A stretch of DNA of 64,000 nucleotides from CAZNPL01 sp964574815 (GTDB lineage: Bacteria; Planctomycetota; Phycisphaerae; UBA1845). Position 1 is the first letter of the stretch. Each line of letters starts with the position of its first letter. Location of the stretch: the NCBI GenBank assembly GCA_964574815.1, contig CAZNPL010000009.1, forward strand, positions 1 to 64,000, in the 5' to 3' direction. Below the pieces are notes generated by a model. That model made no database searches. It was not told the origin of the DNA and worked only from the letters and a program-made list of their open reading frames with translations. Positions 41,464 to 50,113 of the stretch are shown here, in pieces. Both the position numbers and the translations under genes were made by a program.

Positions 41464-42780
41464 GTGATACAGCCTCTGAAAGTCATCTATCTGGCCGCGG
41501 GCGCGGGCGGGATGTATTGTGGCAGCTGCCTGCGCGACAACCGGCTGGCGGCCACCCTAATGAGGCAGGGGCGGGATGTCACACTGATTCCGCTCTACAC
41601 CCCCCTTCGCACGGACGAGCGCGACGCCAGCACTCCGCGCATTCTTTACGGCGGCATCAACGTCTTTTTGCAGCAACGCGCGGCGTGGCTGTCGACGTTA
41701 CCAAGCCTCGCGGACCGCCTCCTCGATTCCCGATGGCTGCTTCGAGCGGCCGGCCGTTGGGCAGCCCGCACGCGTCCCGAGGACGTGGGCGATCTCACGG
41801 TCTCGGTGCTGCGCGGCGAAGAGGGCGCCCAAGTCAGGGAACTAGACAAGCTGATCCGCGCGCTGCGCGGGATCCCCGCCGACCTGATCAACCTTCCGAA
41901 TTTGATGTTCGTGGGTGTGGCCCGACGGCTTCGCGAGGAATTCAAGACTCCGATCGTCTGCACGCTTGGCGGGGAAGATCTCTTTTTGGACGCGTTAACG
42001 GAGCCGTATCGCACGCACGCGCTCGAGCTGATTCGAGCGCGAGCAGCAGATGTCGATGCGTTCGTCGCGGTGACCCAGTACTTCGCCGCTCACGCTGCCA
42101 AACACTTCGGCTTGCCATCGGAACGCGTGCATCACGTGCCCATGGGGATCCGTATTGACGACTCATCCGTCTCCGACCCGCCTCCGCACCAGCCGTTTAC
42201 CATCGGTTACCTGGCCCGAATCTGCCCGGAAAAGGGCCTCGACAACATCGCTCAGGCCTTCGTCGCGCTTCGGCGCCGGGGCCGACACTGCCGCCTGCGC
42301 GTGGCTGGCTACCTCGGGGCAGGCGATCGCTCATACTTCAATCGCGTCGCCGCCGATCTTCGAAACTCGGGATTCTCGTCGGACGTGGAATTAGTGGGCG
42401 AAGTCACGCGGAATGGCAAATTGCGATTCCTCGAAGGCCTGCACGTACTCAGCGTTCCTACTGTTTATCCCGAGGCCAAGGGCTTCTACGTGCTGGAAGC
42501 CCTGGCCTGCGGCGTGCCGGTCGTACAGCCCGCTCACGGTTCGTTCCCCGAGTTGATCGAGCAAACCGGCGGCGGCCTGCTCTGCCCACCCGGCGATCCG
42601 GAGGCCCTGGCCGACGCGATTACGAGCCTCATGGACGACGAAGCCCTGCGGCGAAGGCTCGGGGCAAGCGGCCGCGAAGCGGTTCGACGGTCGTTTACCA
42701 ATACCGCGATGGCCGATCAGACGTGGGCTTTGTATGAGAGATTGTGCGAACGGCATCGTCGGTTAGCATCCACGCCATGA
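41464..42780 (+). CDS. Glycosyltransferase, GT-B fold, GT4-like
   Basis: A 438-residue glycosyltransferase with two Rossmann domains. The N-terminal acceptor domain starts KVIYLAAGAGGMYCGSCLRD. The C-terminal donor domain has IGYLARICPEKGLDNIAQAF and EAKGFYVLEALACGVPVVQP, with the E-x7-E motif typical of GT4 retaining enzymes. It would add a sugar to a cell-surface or lipid-linked glycan in the cytoplasm. The start is a GTG at 41464 after GGA; an earlier TTG at 41434 is possible. Its stop overlaps the ABC ATPase start (ATGA), which hints that its product is linked to that transporter. Confidence 0.9.
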   Translation: MIQPLKVIYLAAGAGGMYCGSCLRDNRLAATLMRQGRDVTLIPLYTPLRTDERDASTPRILYGGINVFLQQRAAWLSTLPSLADRLLDSRWLLRAAGRWAARTRPEDVGDLTVSVLRGEEGAQVRELDKLIRALRGIPADLINLPNLMFVGVARRLREEFKTPIVCTLGGEDLFLDALTEPYRTHALELIRARAADVDAFVAVTQYFAAHAAKHFGLPSERVHHVPMGIRIDDSSVSDPPPHQPFTIGYLARICPEKGLDNIAQAFVALRRRGRHCRLRVAGYLGAGDRSYFNRVAADLRNSGFSSDVELVGEVTRNGKLRFLEGLHVLSVPTVYPEAKGFYVLEALACGVPVVQPAHGSFPELIEQTGGGLLCPPGDPEALADAITSLMDDEALRRRLGASGREAVRRSFTNTAMADQTWALYERLCERHRRLASTP

Positions 42781-43448
42781 TTCAGGCCGACTCGATCAGC
42801 AAGAGCTATCCTACGCGTGCGGGCAACCTGGTTGTTCTCAAGAACATCGCCCTCTCGATCGAGTCGGGCGACTCGGCATCGATCATGGGTCCATCCGGCT
42901 CCGGCAAGTCCACCCTGCTCAACATCCTGGGCACGCTCGAGACCCCCAGCGGCGGCCGGCTGACCATCGACGGAAGCGATCCGTTCAAACTCTCCGATGC
43001 CGAACTCGCGCGATTCCGCAATCGCCGGATCGGATTCATCTTTCAGGACCATCACCTGCTGCCGCAGTGTTCGCTCCTGGAAAACGTCCTGCTGCCCACA
43101 CTGGCCGGCAAGGACGGGAACGACGCCACCGGCCGCGCGAAAAAGCTGCTCGATCGCGTCGGTCTGGCGGATCGACTCGATCACCGGCCGTCGGAGCTTT
43201 CCGGCGGCGAGCGGCAACGTGCGGCCATCGCGCGGGCGCTTGTCAATCGCCCCGTGCTCGTGCTGGCCGACGAGCCGACCGGAAACCTCGACCAGGCCTC
43301 CGCGGACAACGTGGCCGATCTGTTGGCCGAGTTGCACCAAGACGATCAGGCCGCACTTGTCGTGGTATCCCACAGCGCCAAGCTGGCCGACCGATTCGGG
43401 AAGCGATACGCCCTGGAGATGGGCGAACTTGTCGAGCGGCGGGATTAG
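42777..43448 (+). CDS. ABC transporter ATP-binding protein (LolD/MacB type)
   Basis: A 223-residue ATPase with Walker A GPSGSGKST, signature LSGGERQR, Walker B VLVLADEPTGNLD and a switch His. The QDHHLLPQCSLLENVLLP segment is typical of the MacB/LolD group, which power mechanotransmission across the envelope and not classic uptake. Its ATG overlaps the glycosyltransferase stop, and the permease gene starts four bases after its stop. It should work with that permease, moving a lipoprotein, glycan or peptide from the inner membrane. Confidence 0.93.
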   Translation: MIQADSISKSYPTRAGNLVVLKNIALSIESGDSASIMGPSGSGKSTLLNILGTLETPSGGRLTIDGSDPFKLSDAELARFRNRRIGFIFQDHHLLPQCSLLENVLLPTLAGKDGNDATGRAKKLLDRVGLADRLDHRPSELSGGERQRAAIARALVNRPVLVLADEPTGNLDQASADNVADLLAELHQDDQAALVVVSHSAKLADRFGKRYALEMGELVERRD

Positions 43449-43452
43449 AGCC

Positions 43453-46400
43453 GTGAAGCCGCGAACGCTGCGCTACCGAAGCCTGGTCCATTATCGCCGG
43501 ACCAATGTCGCTATCGCACTGGGCGTGGCCGCCGGGACCGCCGCACTCACCGGAGCGCTCGTGGTTGGCGACTCGATGCGCGGCAGTCTCCGCGAGATCG
43601 CCGTCGGGCGGCTGGGTCCGGTCGAGTTCGCGTTCTCATCCCAACGCTTCTTCCGGGACGAGCTCGCCCGCGATATCGCACAGCAACCGGGTTTTCATGA
43701 CAAGTTCGCAGCGGCCGCCCCGATCATCCTGATGTCCGGCAGCATCACTCACGCCGACACGCGCGCTCTGGTTCATGATGTGAATATCATCGGGGTCGAA
43801 GACTCGTCCTGGTTCACCGAGCGGCAAACGGCATCCTCACCCGTGGATTTCTCGAGTGAGGAGCGCGCCGTCGTCCTCAATAAGTCGCTGGCGGAGCGGC
43901 TCGATGCACAGCCGGAAGACGCGATCCTGCTCCGCTTCGGCAAGCCGTCCACTGTTTCAACGGAAACCATCCTCGGCCGCCGGGACGACACAACGCTCAC
44001 GGCTCGGCTCAAAGTGCGCGGGATCGCGGACGAAGACAGTATCGCCGGCTTCAGCCTCAGCCCCCAGCACGCCACCCCCCTTAACGTCCTCGTTCCGCTG
44101 TCGAGACTGCAGCGTGCCTTGGATCGACCGGGCCGCGTCAACACGATACTCGTCACGCACTCGGATGAGGGTGAGCCGGACGACACAGACCGATCGGTTT
44201 GGTTAAAAGACGCTCTGACGCAATCCATTCAGATGGAAGACCTGGAATTGAACCTGCGGCAGGACTCCGAGCGCGGCTACGTCGCCCTGGAAAGCGACCG
44301 ATTCCTGCTGGAACCCCCTGCGGAGCGCAGCGCGATGGCCGCGGCGCAGGAGATCGGAGCGACGACCTCCTCGGTTCTGGCCTACCTGGCCAACGAGATC
44401 GCCGTCGTCGGGGGCGGCGCGACGGTCCCTTACTCGACGGTGGCCGCCGTCGACGGAGCGGTGCTTGACGAAGCTGGCTTCCGTCTTCTCGACGGGTCAC
44501 CCGCCCCGCCTCTTCAGTCCGGGGAACTTTATCTCAATAAATGGACTGCCGACGCCTTGGATGCCGAGTCGGGCGACGCCATATCTCTCTCCTATTACGT
44601 CACGGCCGACCATGGCCGGCTCGATACTCAATCGCGCATCTTCACACTGCGCAGCGTCGTGCAGATGACCGAAGGCGTGGCCGATCCGGGATTTGTTCCG
44701 GAATACCCCGACGTCACCGACACCGACAACATCGCCGATTGGAATCCTCCCTTTCCTGTCGACCTCGAAAAGATTCAGGACCGCGATGAGAACTACTGGG
44801 ATCGATATCGCGCCGCGCCGAAGGCGTTTACATCGCTGGCCGAGGGACAGGCCCTGTGGGCGGATGACCCGGAGCGATTCGGCGACCTGACGTCCATTCG
44901 CGTGACACCGCCCGAGGGGATGACGCTCGACGCGCTTCAAGCCGAGCTGCGCGACGCCTTTTTGAAGAACGTCGATCCGGTGGAATTCGGACTGAGATTT
45001 GACGACGTCCGCTCGCGGGCGTTGGCCGCCGGCAAGGGCAGCACCGATTTCGGCGGGCTTTTCATCGGGTTCAGCTTCTTTCTCATACTCGCGTCGGCCA
45101 TGCTGGTGGCGCTGCTTTTTCGGCTGGCCGTCGAACGCCGTGCCACGGAGCTCGGGCTGCTGCTGGCGGTCGGGTTTTCTCCCCGTCGGGTTGCGGTTTT
45201 TCTGCTCTGCGAAGGGTTGATCGTCGCCGGAGTCGGGGCGGCCGTGGGGGTGCTGGCCGCGTCGGGCTACGCCTGGCTGATGCTGGCCGGACTGCGTTCC
45301 TGGTGGTCGCAGGCGGTCAACGCGCCGTTCCTGCAACTGCACGGAACGGCGTTGAGCTATGTCATCGGATACGCTGCCGGACTGGCCGTCGCGACGATCT
45401 CCATCGCCTGGTCGATCAGAGGACTGACCCGCCGACCAGCCAGCGCCCTGATCGCCGGCGCTGTCGAGAGCGGCGCGATCACGGGGCGCCGCGGCCGCAT
45501 CGCGCCGTCGATCGCGGTCGGCGCCGTTCTGCTGGCTGTGATAGTGTACCTACTGTTCAGGGCCGAGGCGCTCTCGGAGTCCGTTGCGTTCTTCACCATG
45601 GGCGCCAGCGTACTGATTGCGGCGATGGCGGCCATCAAGGCGGTGCTCTCTTCCGAGCCGCGGCGAGTCATTCAGCGAGCAGGATTCTCCGCCGTCGCGC
45701 GGCTGGGCGCCCGCAACGCCCGCAGACACCCCGGCCGGAGCATGCTCACCATCGGCCTGATCGCGTCGGCCACGTTCGTGATCGCGGCGTTGCAAGCCTT
45801 CCGCATCGAAACGGATACGTCGAGCACCGAGAAAACGTCACCTACCGGCGGCTTCGCCCTTTACGCCGAGAGCGCCGTCCCGCTCCAATTCGACCTGAAC
45901 ACCGAGCAGGGGCGAGAGCAACTGAACATCGGCGACGAGACCGACCGGCTGCTGGCCGATGCTACGGTGTTTTCATGCCGCCTCCGCCCGGGCGATGAAT
46001 CGAGCTGCCTAAACCTCTACAAGCCGACCGAGCCGCGCATCATCGGTGTCCGTGACGATTTTCTGCAACGCGCCGCGTTCATCTTCTCAACCACGTTGGC
46101 CGAAGACGACGCCGAACACGAAAACCCCTGGCGGCTGCTGGAGCGTGAGTTCGAGGACGGCGCCGTCCCGGTCATTGCCGACGAGGCCGCCGCCAAGTGG
46201 CAGCTCCACGTCGGCCTCGGAAAGGACTTGGTTGTTTCCGACGAGCGCGGGCGACAGGTGCCGCTCAGGTTCGTCGCCTTACTGAAGGGAAGTGCGCTTC
46301 AGGACGAGCTAATCGTGTCCAACGCGAACTTCGCCCGCCTCTTCCCGTCCATCACCGGCTCGCGGTTCTTCCTGATCGAAACGCCGTCCGAAAAGGCGGA

Positions 46401-46878
46401 CGCGATGACCGCCGCGCTCGAACGCGATCTGACCGACTTCGGCTTCGACGTGGCCCGCACCGCGGACCGCCTCAGGAACTACTCCGCCGTCCAGAACACA
46501 TACCTCTCAACGTTCCAGACTTTGGGCGGGCTGGGGCTGATCCTTGGGACCATCGGCCTGGCGGCCGTGATGCTGCGAAACGTACTGGAAAGACGCGGCG
46601 AACTCGCCCTGATGCGTGCGGTCGGCTTCGCGTCCTCCTCACTCGTCTGGATGGTCTTACTCGAGAACGCAGCGCTCGTCGCAGCCGGGCTGCTGGTCGG
46701 CGCCGTCTCGGCGGCCGTCGCCGTACTCCCGCATCTTGCCGAGCGCCCCGAGGCCCTGCCGTTGGCTTCGGTGGGATTCATCCTGGCGGCCGTATTCGTA
46801 GTGGCCATGATCTCCGGCCTGTTCGCCGTCCTCCCCACGCTCCGAGCACCGCTGCTGCCCGCCCTGAGGAACGAGTGA
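43453..46878 (+). CDS. Large ABC permease with two FtsX domains (MacB-like)
   Basis: A 1141-residue inner-membrane permease. An N-terminal helix (about residues 19-40) is followed by a large periplasmic domain, a first FtsX module (about 530-650, with FIGFSFFLILASAMLVALLF), further helices (about 655-735 and 765-790), a second periplasmic domain and a second FtsX module (about 1014-1141, with LGLILGTIGLAAVMLRNV). Single polypeptides with two FtsX modules occur in the macrolide-exporter/lipoprotein-release group. The start is a GTG at 43453. It pairs with the upstream ATPase. Function is probably export or envelope remodelling of a product linked to the upstream glycosyltransferase. Confidence 0.9.
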   Translation: MKPRTLRYRSLVHYRRTNVAIALGVAAGTAALTGALVVGDSMRGSLREIAVGRLGPVEFAFSSQRFFRDELARDIAQQPGFHDKFAAAAPIILMSGSITHADTRALVHDVNIIGVEDSSWFTERQTASSPVDFSSEERAVVLNKSLAERLDAQPEDAILLRFGKPSTVSTETILGRRDDTTLTARLKVRGIADEDSIAGFSLSPQHATPLNVLVPLSRLQRALDRPGRVNTILVTHSDEGEPDDTDRSVWLKDALTQSIQMEDLELNLRQDSERGYVALESDRFLLEPPAERSAMAAAQEIGATTSSVLAYLANEIAVVGGGATVPYSTVAAVDGAVLDEAGFRLLDGSPAPPLQSGELYLNKWTADALDAESGDAISLSYYVTADHGRLDTQSRIFTLRSVVQMTEGVADPGFVPEYPDVTDTDNIADWNPPFPVDLEKIQDRDENYWDRYRAAPKAFTSLAEGQALWADDPERFGDLTSIRVTPPEGMTLDALQAELRDAFLKNVDPVEFGLRFDDVRSRALAAGKGSTDFGGLFIGFSFFLILASAMLVALLFRLAVERRATELGLLLAVGFSPRRVAVFLLCEGLIVAGVGAAVGVLAASGYAWLMLAGLRSWWSQAVNAPFLQLHGTALSYVIGYAAGLAVATISIAWSIRGLTRRPASALIAGAVESGAITGRRGRIAPSIAVGAVLLAVIVYLLFRAEALSESVAFFTMGASVLIAAMAAIKAVLSSEPRRVIQRAGFSAVARLGARNARRHPGRSMLTIGLIASATFVIAALQAFRIETDTSSTEKTSPTGGFALYAESAVPLQFDLNTEQGREQLNIGDETDRLLADATVFSCRLRPGDESSCLNLYKPTEPRIIGVRDDFLQRAAFIFSTTLAEDDAEHENPWRLLEREFEDGAVPVIADEAAAKWQLHVGLGKDLVVSDERGRQVPLRFVALLKGSALQDELIVSNANFARLFPSITGSRFFLIETPSEKADAMTAALERDLTDFGFDVARTADRLRNYSAVQNTYLSTFQTLGGLGLILGTIGLAAVMLRNVLERRGELALMRAVGFASSSLVWMVLLENAALVAAGLLVGAVSAAVAVLPHLAERPEALPLASVGFILAAVFVVAMISGLFAVLPTLRAPLLPALRNE

Positions 46879-46908
46879 AGATCTGACGTAGTTGTACATG
46901 TTCTTCGA

Positions 46909-46986
46909 GGGTGCCATGGGCAAGCGCAGCCGCCAAAGGCGGCGTAGCTTGCCCGTGGATTCCGCCCACCGCGCGGCATGGCACCC
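46909..46986. repeat. Nested palindrome in convergent intergenic region
   Basis: An outer inverted repeat, GGGTGCCATG (46909-46918) and CATGGCACCC (46977-46986), encloses a second: GGGCAAGC, GCA, GCCGCC, loop AAA, GGCGGC, GTA, GCTTGCCC (46918-46954). It resembles the dispersed palindromes with GTGCCATG/CATGGCAC ends that I recall from planctomycete genomes. It lies between the convergent permease and pepD genes, where it may act as a terminator in both directions although no T run follows. Confidence 0.6.
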
Positions 46987-47021
46987 GATTGATACGCTGG
47001 GCACTTACGGGCGGCCGAGAT

Positions 47022-48527
47022 CTACTCCCTCGCCAGCTTCTCCAGGATGGCCGTTAGGAAACGCCACGACTTGGCGACCGAATCGACGTAGACGCGCTCG
47101 TCGGGGCTGTGGGCGCCGCGGATCGTTGGCCCGATCGAAACCATGTCCATCCCCGGCATCCGCTCGCCGATCAGGCCGCACTCCAGGCCCGCGTGGATGG
47201 CACGCACCTGCGGCGGTTCGCTGAACAGCTCTTCGTAGATCCGCCGGCAGGTCGCCAGAAGCGGGGAGTCCACGTTCGGATCCCACCCGGGATAGCCGTT
47301 GGCCGTTGAAACCTCCGCCCCGGCCAACCGGCCGATCGCGAACAGTTGGTCCACCGTCGCCCGCTTCCACCACTCCGAGGAGCTTCGCACCAGCAGCCCG
47401 ACCTCGACCCATACCGATCCGCTCTCGTCCGAGTTCCACGACACCGTGGACAGATTGTTCGACGTCTGAACCAACCCTTCGAGATGCGGGTGCATGCCGA
47501 GTACGCCGCTGGGGACGGCCGACAACGCGCGCAGCACGCGTTGCGTGTCGTCGACCGACAATATGGCGCCAGCACCCGCGGAAGCGCTTGCCTCGACGTT
47601 GATGGCCAGCTTCGGCTCGCCCTGCTCCTGAGCCGCCTGCGTCCGGGTTTCCTCGGCGGCGCGCGCGAGACGATCCTTCAACCCCGCAGCGCCACTCACT
47701 ATCACCGAAGCTTCCCGCGGGATGGCGTTCCGCTTGCTTCCGCCCATGAGCGCTCCGATTTGAACGCCATCGATCCCGGCGCGCGTCAGCGTCGAGACGA
47801 GCAGCTTGATCGCGTTGCCGCGGTTCTCGTGGATGTCGCCACCCGAGTGGCCGCCGCGCAAACCCGAGACCGACAGCTTTACCATCTCGGCATCGGACTC
47901 CGACTCGCTCGCAGCCAGGCCCCAGCGCAGGTTCACGTCCACGCCGCCCGCGCAGCCGATGTAAACCGCGTCGTCCTCCTCCGAGTCGAGGTTGATCATG
48001 CGACGGCCCTTCACGAAGTCCGGTGCCAGGGCCTGCGCCCCCGTCATCCCGGCCTCCTCGTCCACGGTCAAAAGCAGCTCCAGCGGGCCGTGATTCACGT
48101 CCGGCGAACGCGCGACTGCAAGCCCCATCGCCACACCGATGCCGTTATCCGCGCCGAGCGTGGTGCCCTTGGCCCGTACGATGCGCTCGCCCGATTCCAC
48201 ATCCTTGTCAACGACAGCGTGAATCGGCTCGCGATCGAAGTCGTGCTCCGTGTCCCTGTTCTTCTCGCACACCATGTCCACGTGGCCCTGGAGCACGGTG
48301 ATCGCAGCGTTCTCGCATCCGGGCGAGGCGGGCACCTCGATGACCAAGTTGCCCGCTGCATCCTCGCGGCAAGGCAAACCCGCCGAAGCGCACGATTCCC
48401 TGAGGTGGGCGCGGATCTGCTCTTCCTGCTTGGAAGGACGGGGCACAGAAGTCAATTCGGCAAACGCCTGCCAGAGGAGCTTCGGCTCCAGGCTCTCGAT
48501 GCTCGCAGACAAAGATGGCAGATCCAT
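47022..48527 (-). CDS. pepD: Aminoacyl-histidine dipeptidase PepD
   Basis: A 501-residue M20-family zinc peptidase. Metal ligands are H82 and D84 (LQGHVDMVCEKN), D127 (GADNGIGVAMG), and E157/E158 (TVDEEAGMTGA); the second domain (about residues 210-390) is the dimerisation lid. PepD cuts X-His and related dipeptides in the cytoplasm. Length matches the family (about 485-500). The ATG at 48527 follows a GGGGGG ribosome site; a longer frame to 48677 has no protein-like start. It is monocistronic. Confidence 0.92.
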   Translation of the reverse strand: MDLPSLSASIESLEPKLLWQAFAELTSVPRPSKQEEQIRAHLRESCASAGLPCREDAAGNLVIEVPASPGCENAAITVLQGHVDMVCEKNRDTEHDFDREPIHAVVDKDVESGERIVRAKGTTLGADNGIGVAMGLAVARSPDVNHGPLELLLTVDEEAGMTGAQALAPDFVKGRRMINLDSEEDDAVYIGCAGGVDVNLRWGLAASESESDAEMVKLSVSGLRGGHSGGDIHENRGNAIKLLVSTLTRAGIDGVQIGALMGGSKRNAIPREASVIVSGAAGLKDRLARAAEETRTQAAQEQGEPKLAINVEASASAGAGAILSVDDTQRVLRALSAVPSGVLGMHPHLEGLVQTSNNLSTVSWNSDESGSVWVEVGLLVRSSSEWWKRATVDQLFAIGRLAGAEVSTANGYPGWDPNVDSPLLATCRRIYEELFSEPPQVRAIHAGLECGLIGERMPGMDMVSIGPTIRGAHSPDERVYVDSVAKSWRFLTAILEKLARE

Positions 48528-48894
48528 GGACCCCCCTTTCATCGGTGATAGGCGAATCAGTGCAAAGCCGCGCGCCGCAGGCTCGGCACAACGACTCGCC
48601 GGGAACGAGTGACACCGGCAGGTTGCCTTCGCATGCCCTTCATGCGCGGGCACTGGCGGATAAGCCGCGTTTGGCACCCGTCGCGAACGGCGACTTCTTC
48701 TTCGTAATCTACGGCCGTTGAAGTTCTTGCTCGGGCGCCAAGATACTCGTCGTGGTGCGTAAGCAGATTCAGCCGTAGGCGCAGCTCACGCCGCGTAAAG
48801 CACCGTGCCTTCGTCCCTCAGTCTCTACGTCCCTGGCCTCGGTTGCCGCCAACGCCCGCGCCGCAGCAGGGGTAGGCTTTCAGCTTGACCGCGC
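48528..48894. other. Intergenic region, no feature recognised
   Basis: About 370 bases between pepD and the NifX-like gene, both on the minus strand. No gene, promoter consensus or strong hairpin was recognised. Confidence 0.35.
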
Positions 48895-49287
48895 TTACTT
48901 ATGATGGCAGCACCCTCCGGACTCGTTTGCCGGGAGTGCATCTCGCGCGAACAATTGGGCCGCCTCCTCCACGCTCGACACGTGGCAAGCATAAGGGCGG
49001 ATGCCGCGATCGGCCAGATCGGCCACCAGCCGCGGCCCCATCCCGCGCGAGACAAGAGCGTCACAATCCGAAAGGGCATCTAACAGCGGCTCGTGGGAGT
49101 GATGCCCGTGGCCATGCTCGTGCTCATGCCCTGTACACTCGCCGCGGGCGTGCGCCGTGAACCCGTTGGGGCGATACTCGACGCGAGTGGCCGAGCCGTT
49201 GTCGGCGTCGTAAATCACGAAGCCCCCGCAACGGCCGGTGTGCGCGGCAATCTCTACCTGATTGTCAGATGCAATAGCGAATCTCAT
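48895..49287 (-). CDS. NifX/NifB-type dinitrogenase cofactor-binding family protein with His-rich insert
   Basis: A 130-residue protein of the family that binds iron-molybdenum cofactor precursors and related clusters. The core (MRFAIASDNQVEIAAHTGRC and GFVIYDADN, then CDALVSRGMGPRLVADL and GIRPYAC) fits the fold. An insert about residues 51-66 is very rich in His and Glu (GHEHEHGHGHHSHEP), and the C-terminus ends CCHHK; both are likely metal-binding additions. Its ATG overlaps the DUF134 stop (ATGA). These pairs occur in anaerobes that do not fix nitrogen, so a general metal or cluster-handling role is more likely than nitrogenase assembly; no nif genes are present. Confidence 0.87.
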   Translation of the reverse strand: MRFAIASDNQVEIAAHTGRCGGFVIYDADNGSATRVEYRPNGFTAHARGECTGHEHEHGHGHHSHEPLLDALSDCDALVSRGMGPRLVADLADRGIRPYACHVSSVEEAAQLFARDALPANESGGCCHHK

Positions 49288-49913
49288 TCTGAAGTTTCCT
49301 CCGACTCGGTGACCGCTTCCGTTGAACCAGAATTCTGCGCCCCTCTCCCTCCCCGGCCCTGTCGCCGACCGCCGCCCTGTCCGCGCCCGCGACCGCGTCC
49401 TTCTCCTCGTCCGTCGCCTCGTCCCTGAACGTCTCCTTCTTGCTGACCGACGCGTTGTCTGGACCGCCGACAACGCCCCTGCCCACCGCGATCTTCGCCA
49501 ACGTCCTCGTGAACCCGGTGAAAGTTAACACTCTCGCACGCCGGGCATTTTTCCGGACGACCCGTACCCCGGGCAGCCTCGAAGCGATGACCGCAATCCG
49601 CACACTCAAAAACCCTGGGGTCTCTCACCATCACGACACCTCCCTCGAAAACAATCATCTTGCCGTTGATCAGCGCGTCGGCGACTTTGTGGCGGGCGGA
49701 TTCCACGATCCGCCCGAAGGTCGGTCGCGAAATCCCCATCCGCCGAGCGGCCTCGTCGTGGTACAGACCTTCGAGGTCGCCGAGCCTAAGCGCTTCCATT
49801 TCATCAAGTCTTAATTTAATTTCATCAATATCAGTGCCAGGCACGCCAGCGGGCTTGAAAACGGTCGCTTCGGTTTGGCAACTAATACGCCTGCACTTAT
49901 GTGGTCTGGACAT
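49284..49913 (-). CDS. DUF134 family DNA-binding protein with zinc ribbon and RG-rich tail
   Basis: A 209-residue predicted regulator. A helix-turn-helix is visible about residues 48-75 (GLYHDEAARRMGISRPTFGR). Residues 100-130 form a zinc ribbon (C104, C107, C123, C126), an addition not present in minimal DUF134 proteins. Residues 141-193 are a low-complexity tail of Gly, Arg and Gln with RG repeats, like nucleic-acid-binding RGG tails. It is co-translated with the NifX-like gene and starts under a strong predicted promoter with a palindrome; it may control this operon. Start ATG at 49913 after GGAG. Confidence 0.87.
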   Translation of the reverse strand: MSRPHKCRRISCQTEATVFKPAGVPGTDIDEIKLRLDEMEALRLGDLEGLYHDEAARRMGISRPTFGRIVESARHKVADALINGKMIVFEGGVVMVRDPRVFECADCGHRFEAARGTGRPEKCPACESVNFHRVHEDVGEDRGGQGRCRRSRQRVGQQEGDVQGRGDGRGEGRGRGRGQGGGRRQGRGGRGAQNSGSTEAVTESEETSE

Positions 49914-49941
49914 TGCGAAACAACTCCTGAGTCGCTATAAT
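49913..49941 (+). promoter_or_regulatory. Sigma-70-like promoter, plus strand
   Basis: TTGCGA at 49913-49918, a 17-base spacer and a perfect TATAAT at 49936-49941. It faces right towards the PLP enzyme, with a leader of about 165 bases. The -35 element overlaps the DUF134 start codon. It overlaps the minus-strand promoter so that the two polymerase sites would exclude each other. Confidence 0.5.
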
Positions 49942-49942
49942 A

Positions 49943-49971
49943 AGCATATGCTCAGAATCAGCGGCTGTCAA
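49943..49971 (-). promoter_or_regulatory. Sigma-70-like promoter with operator-like palindrome, minus strand
   Basis: On the minus strand: TTGACA, a 17-base spacer and TATGCT. The -35 is perfect and the -10 is good. It is about 30 bases before the DUF134 start codon. The 10-base palindrome AGCATATGCT (49943-49952) overlaps the -10 and is a natural operator candidate for a dimeric regulator such as DUF134. Confidence 0.6.
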
Positions 49972-50113
49972 GCGACAATCTGCTTGTGCCCCCTGGAATG
50001 ACCCTTGCACCGAGTGTGGTGGAAGCGGACGGTCCTCTAACCGTGCGGGCACGCGGCAGTTGCGTTATGCTGGGGATCGGCCGAATCGCTACACCACTGC
50101 GGAGAACACCGAC

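Noticed and set aside
47346..48548. 400-residue plus-strand reading frame
   Set aside because: Shadow of pepD.
50021..50044. Possible tRNA-like or riboswitch hairpin (ACGGT-CCTCTA-ACCGT) in the leader of the PLP enzyme gene
   Set aside because: The loop is six bases, flanking arms do not fold as a tRNA, and no SAM or SAH riboswitch motif is visible.
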